Assembly: GCA_951812335.1 (NCBI GenBank)
Contig: OX638293.1
Span: 62,001 to 126,000 of the forward strand
DNA from: Rhodothermales bacterium
GTDB taxonomy: Bacteria; Bacteroidota; Rhodothermia; Rhodothermales; VXPQ01
Length of the DNA stretch: 64,000 bases
Direction: 5' to 3'
The position numbers were made by a program, and so were the translations under genes. Positions 63,583-64,000 of this stretch are shown here, one piece after another. Position 1 is the stretch's first letter, and each line of letters starts with the position of its first letter. The notes beneath the pieces are model-generated. The model was not told the origin of the DNA, did not search any database, and saw only the letters and a program-made list of their open reading frames with translations.

Positions 63583-63858
63583 ATGCACCGCACGATCACA
63601 CACGTAGTAGGTATCCCGCGCATCCTGCTCAAGGGGCTCGTGCGATGCTACCAGTACGTCCTGTCTCCGCATATGCCGTCCAGCTGCCGCTACACGCCCT
63701 CGTGTTCGGAATACGCCGTGGAAGCCCTCGAGAAATACGGCGCATTGAAAGGGACGGTGCTGGCTATTCACCGCCTCCTGCGATGCGCTCCCTGGGGCCA
63801 GGGAGGATACGACCCGCCGTGCTGGTATAACGAAAAAGAAGTGGCGAAGCATCCGTGA
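63583..63858 (+). CDS. yidD: YidD membrane protein insertion efficiency factor
   Basis: The 91-residue protein has [44 protein letters not shown] and [12 protein letters not shown], the full YidD signature. It helps YidC-dependent membrane insertion. It is transcribed divergently from hisI. The next gene overlaps its stop as GTGA. Confidence 0.94.
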   Translation: MHRTITHVVGIPRILLKGLVRCYQYVLSPHMPSSCRYTPSCSEYAVEALEKYGALKGTVLAIHRLLRCAPWGQGGYDPPCWYNEKEVAKHP

Positions 63859-64000
63859 GCTACGACGAACACAAGCAAGCCGCACAAAACACCCCCGTGC
63901 GCGCTGGCGTGATCACTGTCAGCGATACGCGGACGGAAGCGACGGATACCAGCGGTGGATACATAGTGGAAACCCTGACGGAAGCCGGCGTCGAGATCAT
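63855..64000 (+). CDS. MoaB/MogA-type molybdenum cofactor protein (5' part)
   Basis: A GTG start overlaps the yidD stop by four bases. The 48 codons seen include [27 protein letters not shown], the start of the MoaB/MogA fold that binds molybdopterin and adenylates it. The TDTSG form is closer to MoaB. The gene continues past the window. Confidence 0.85.
   Translation, partial: MSYDEHKQAAQNTPVRAGVITVSDTRTEATDTSGGYIVETLTEAGVEI

Overview
The window reads as the chromosome of a Bacteroidota-type bacterium, most likely the Rhodothermia side of that phylum. This is inferred from gene content, not from a search. The signs are TonB receptors with an N-terminal carboxypeptidase-regulatory-like domain, a PorW/SprE-like TPR lipoprotein, a PhoX-type phosphatase, DUF5683-like and DUF3311-like proteins, menaquinone-type UbiE, cysteine-free S14 and L36, and many starts without a Shine-Dalgarno sequence. 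Base composition is GC-rich (about 55-60% by eye), with a few AT-richer patches.

Layout. 1-8.8 kb: Fe-S carrier genes (Nfu-like, Mrp), an outer-membrane barrel, an exported four-repeat protein, then a partner-switching signalling operon (SpoIIE-type phosphatase, STAS antagonist, RsbW-like kinase) and an exported DUF5683-like protein. 8.8-11 kb: nitroreductase and a Tat-exported PhoX-like phosphatase. 11.2-19.6 kb: tRNA-Val(GAC), thrS, infC, rpmI, rplT, pheS, pheT, a coiled-coil gene and zapA. 19.6-22.4 kb: menaquinone methyltransferase, an NAD-dependent epimerase, a biotinyl carrier protein and a small membrane protein. 22.4-28.8 kb: two tandem copies of a metal-uptake cassette (DUF2946-like protein, His-rich lipoprotein, ZnuD-like TonB receptor); the second copy is rearranged and interrupted. 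29.2-34.9 kb: def, ruvX, an HU-like gene, rel, a sodium:solute symporter and its DUF3311 partner. 35.0-55.8 kb: one uninterrupted str-S10-spc-alpha ribosomal supercluster on the minus strand, from rpsL to rplQ, with an unexpected lipoprotein gene between rpsJ and rplC. 55.9-64 kb: ftsH, a large TPR/SPOR lipoprotein, pyk, hisI, yidD and the start of a moaB/mogA-type gene.

The most unusual feature is a family of at least eleven dispersed intergenic elements. They have terminal inverted repeats (AGGATACTCTGAT at one end, its complement at the other), about 259 bp when full length. Several carry an internal hairpin whose two arms vary together between copies. Elements often sit exactly at gene ends, and four genes (pheS, both receptor copies, def) take their stop codon from an element end. 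Between 22.1 and 29.2 kb the elements separate every gene block and bound the duplicated metal cassette, so they look like the agents or substrates of its rearrangement.

Most remaining genes are ordinary housekeeping genes. All calls rest on reading the sequence; no database or folding computation was run.
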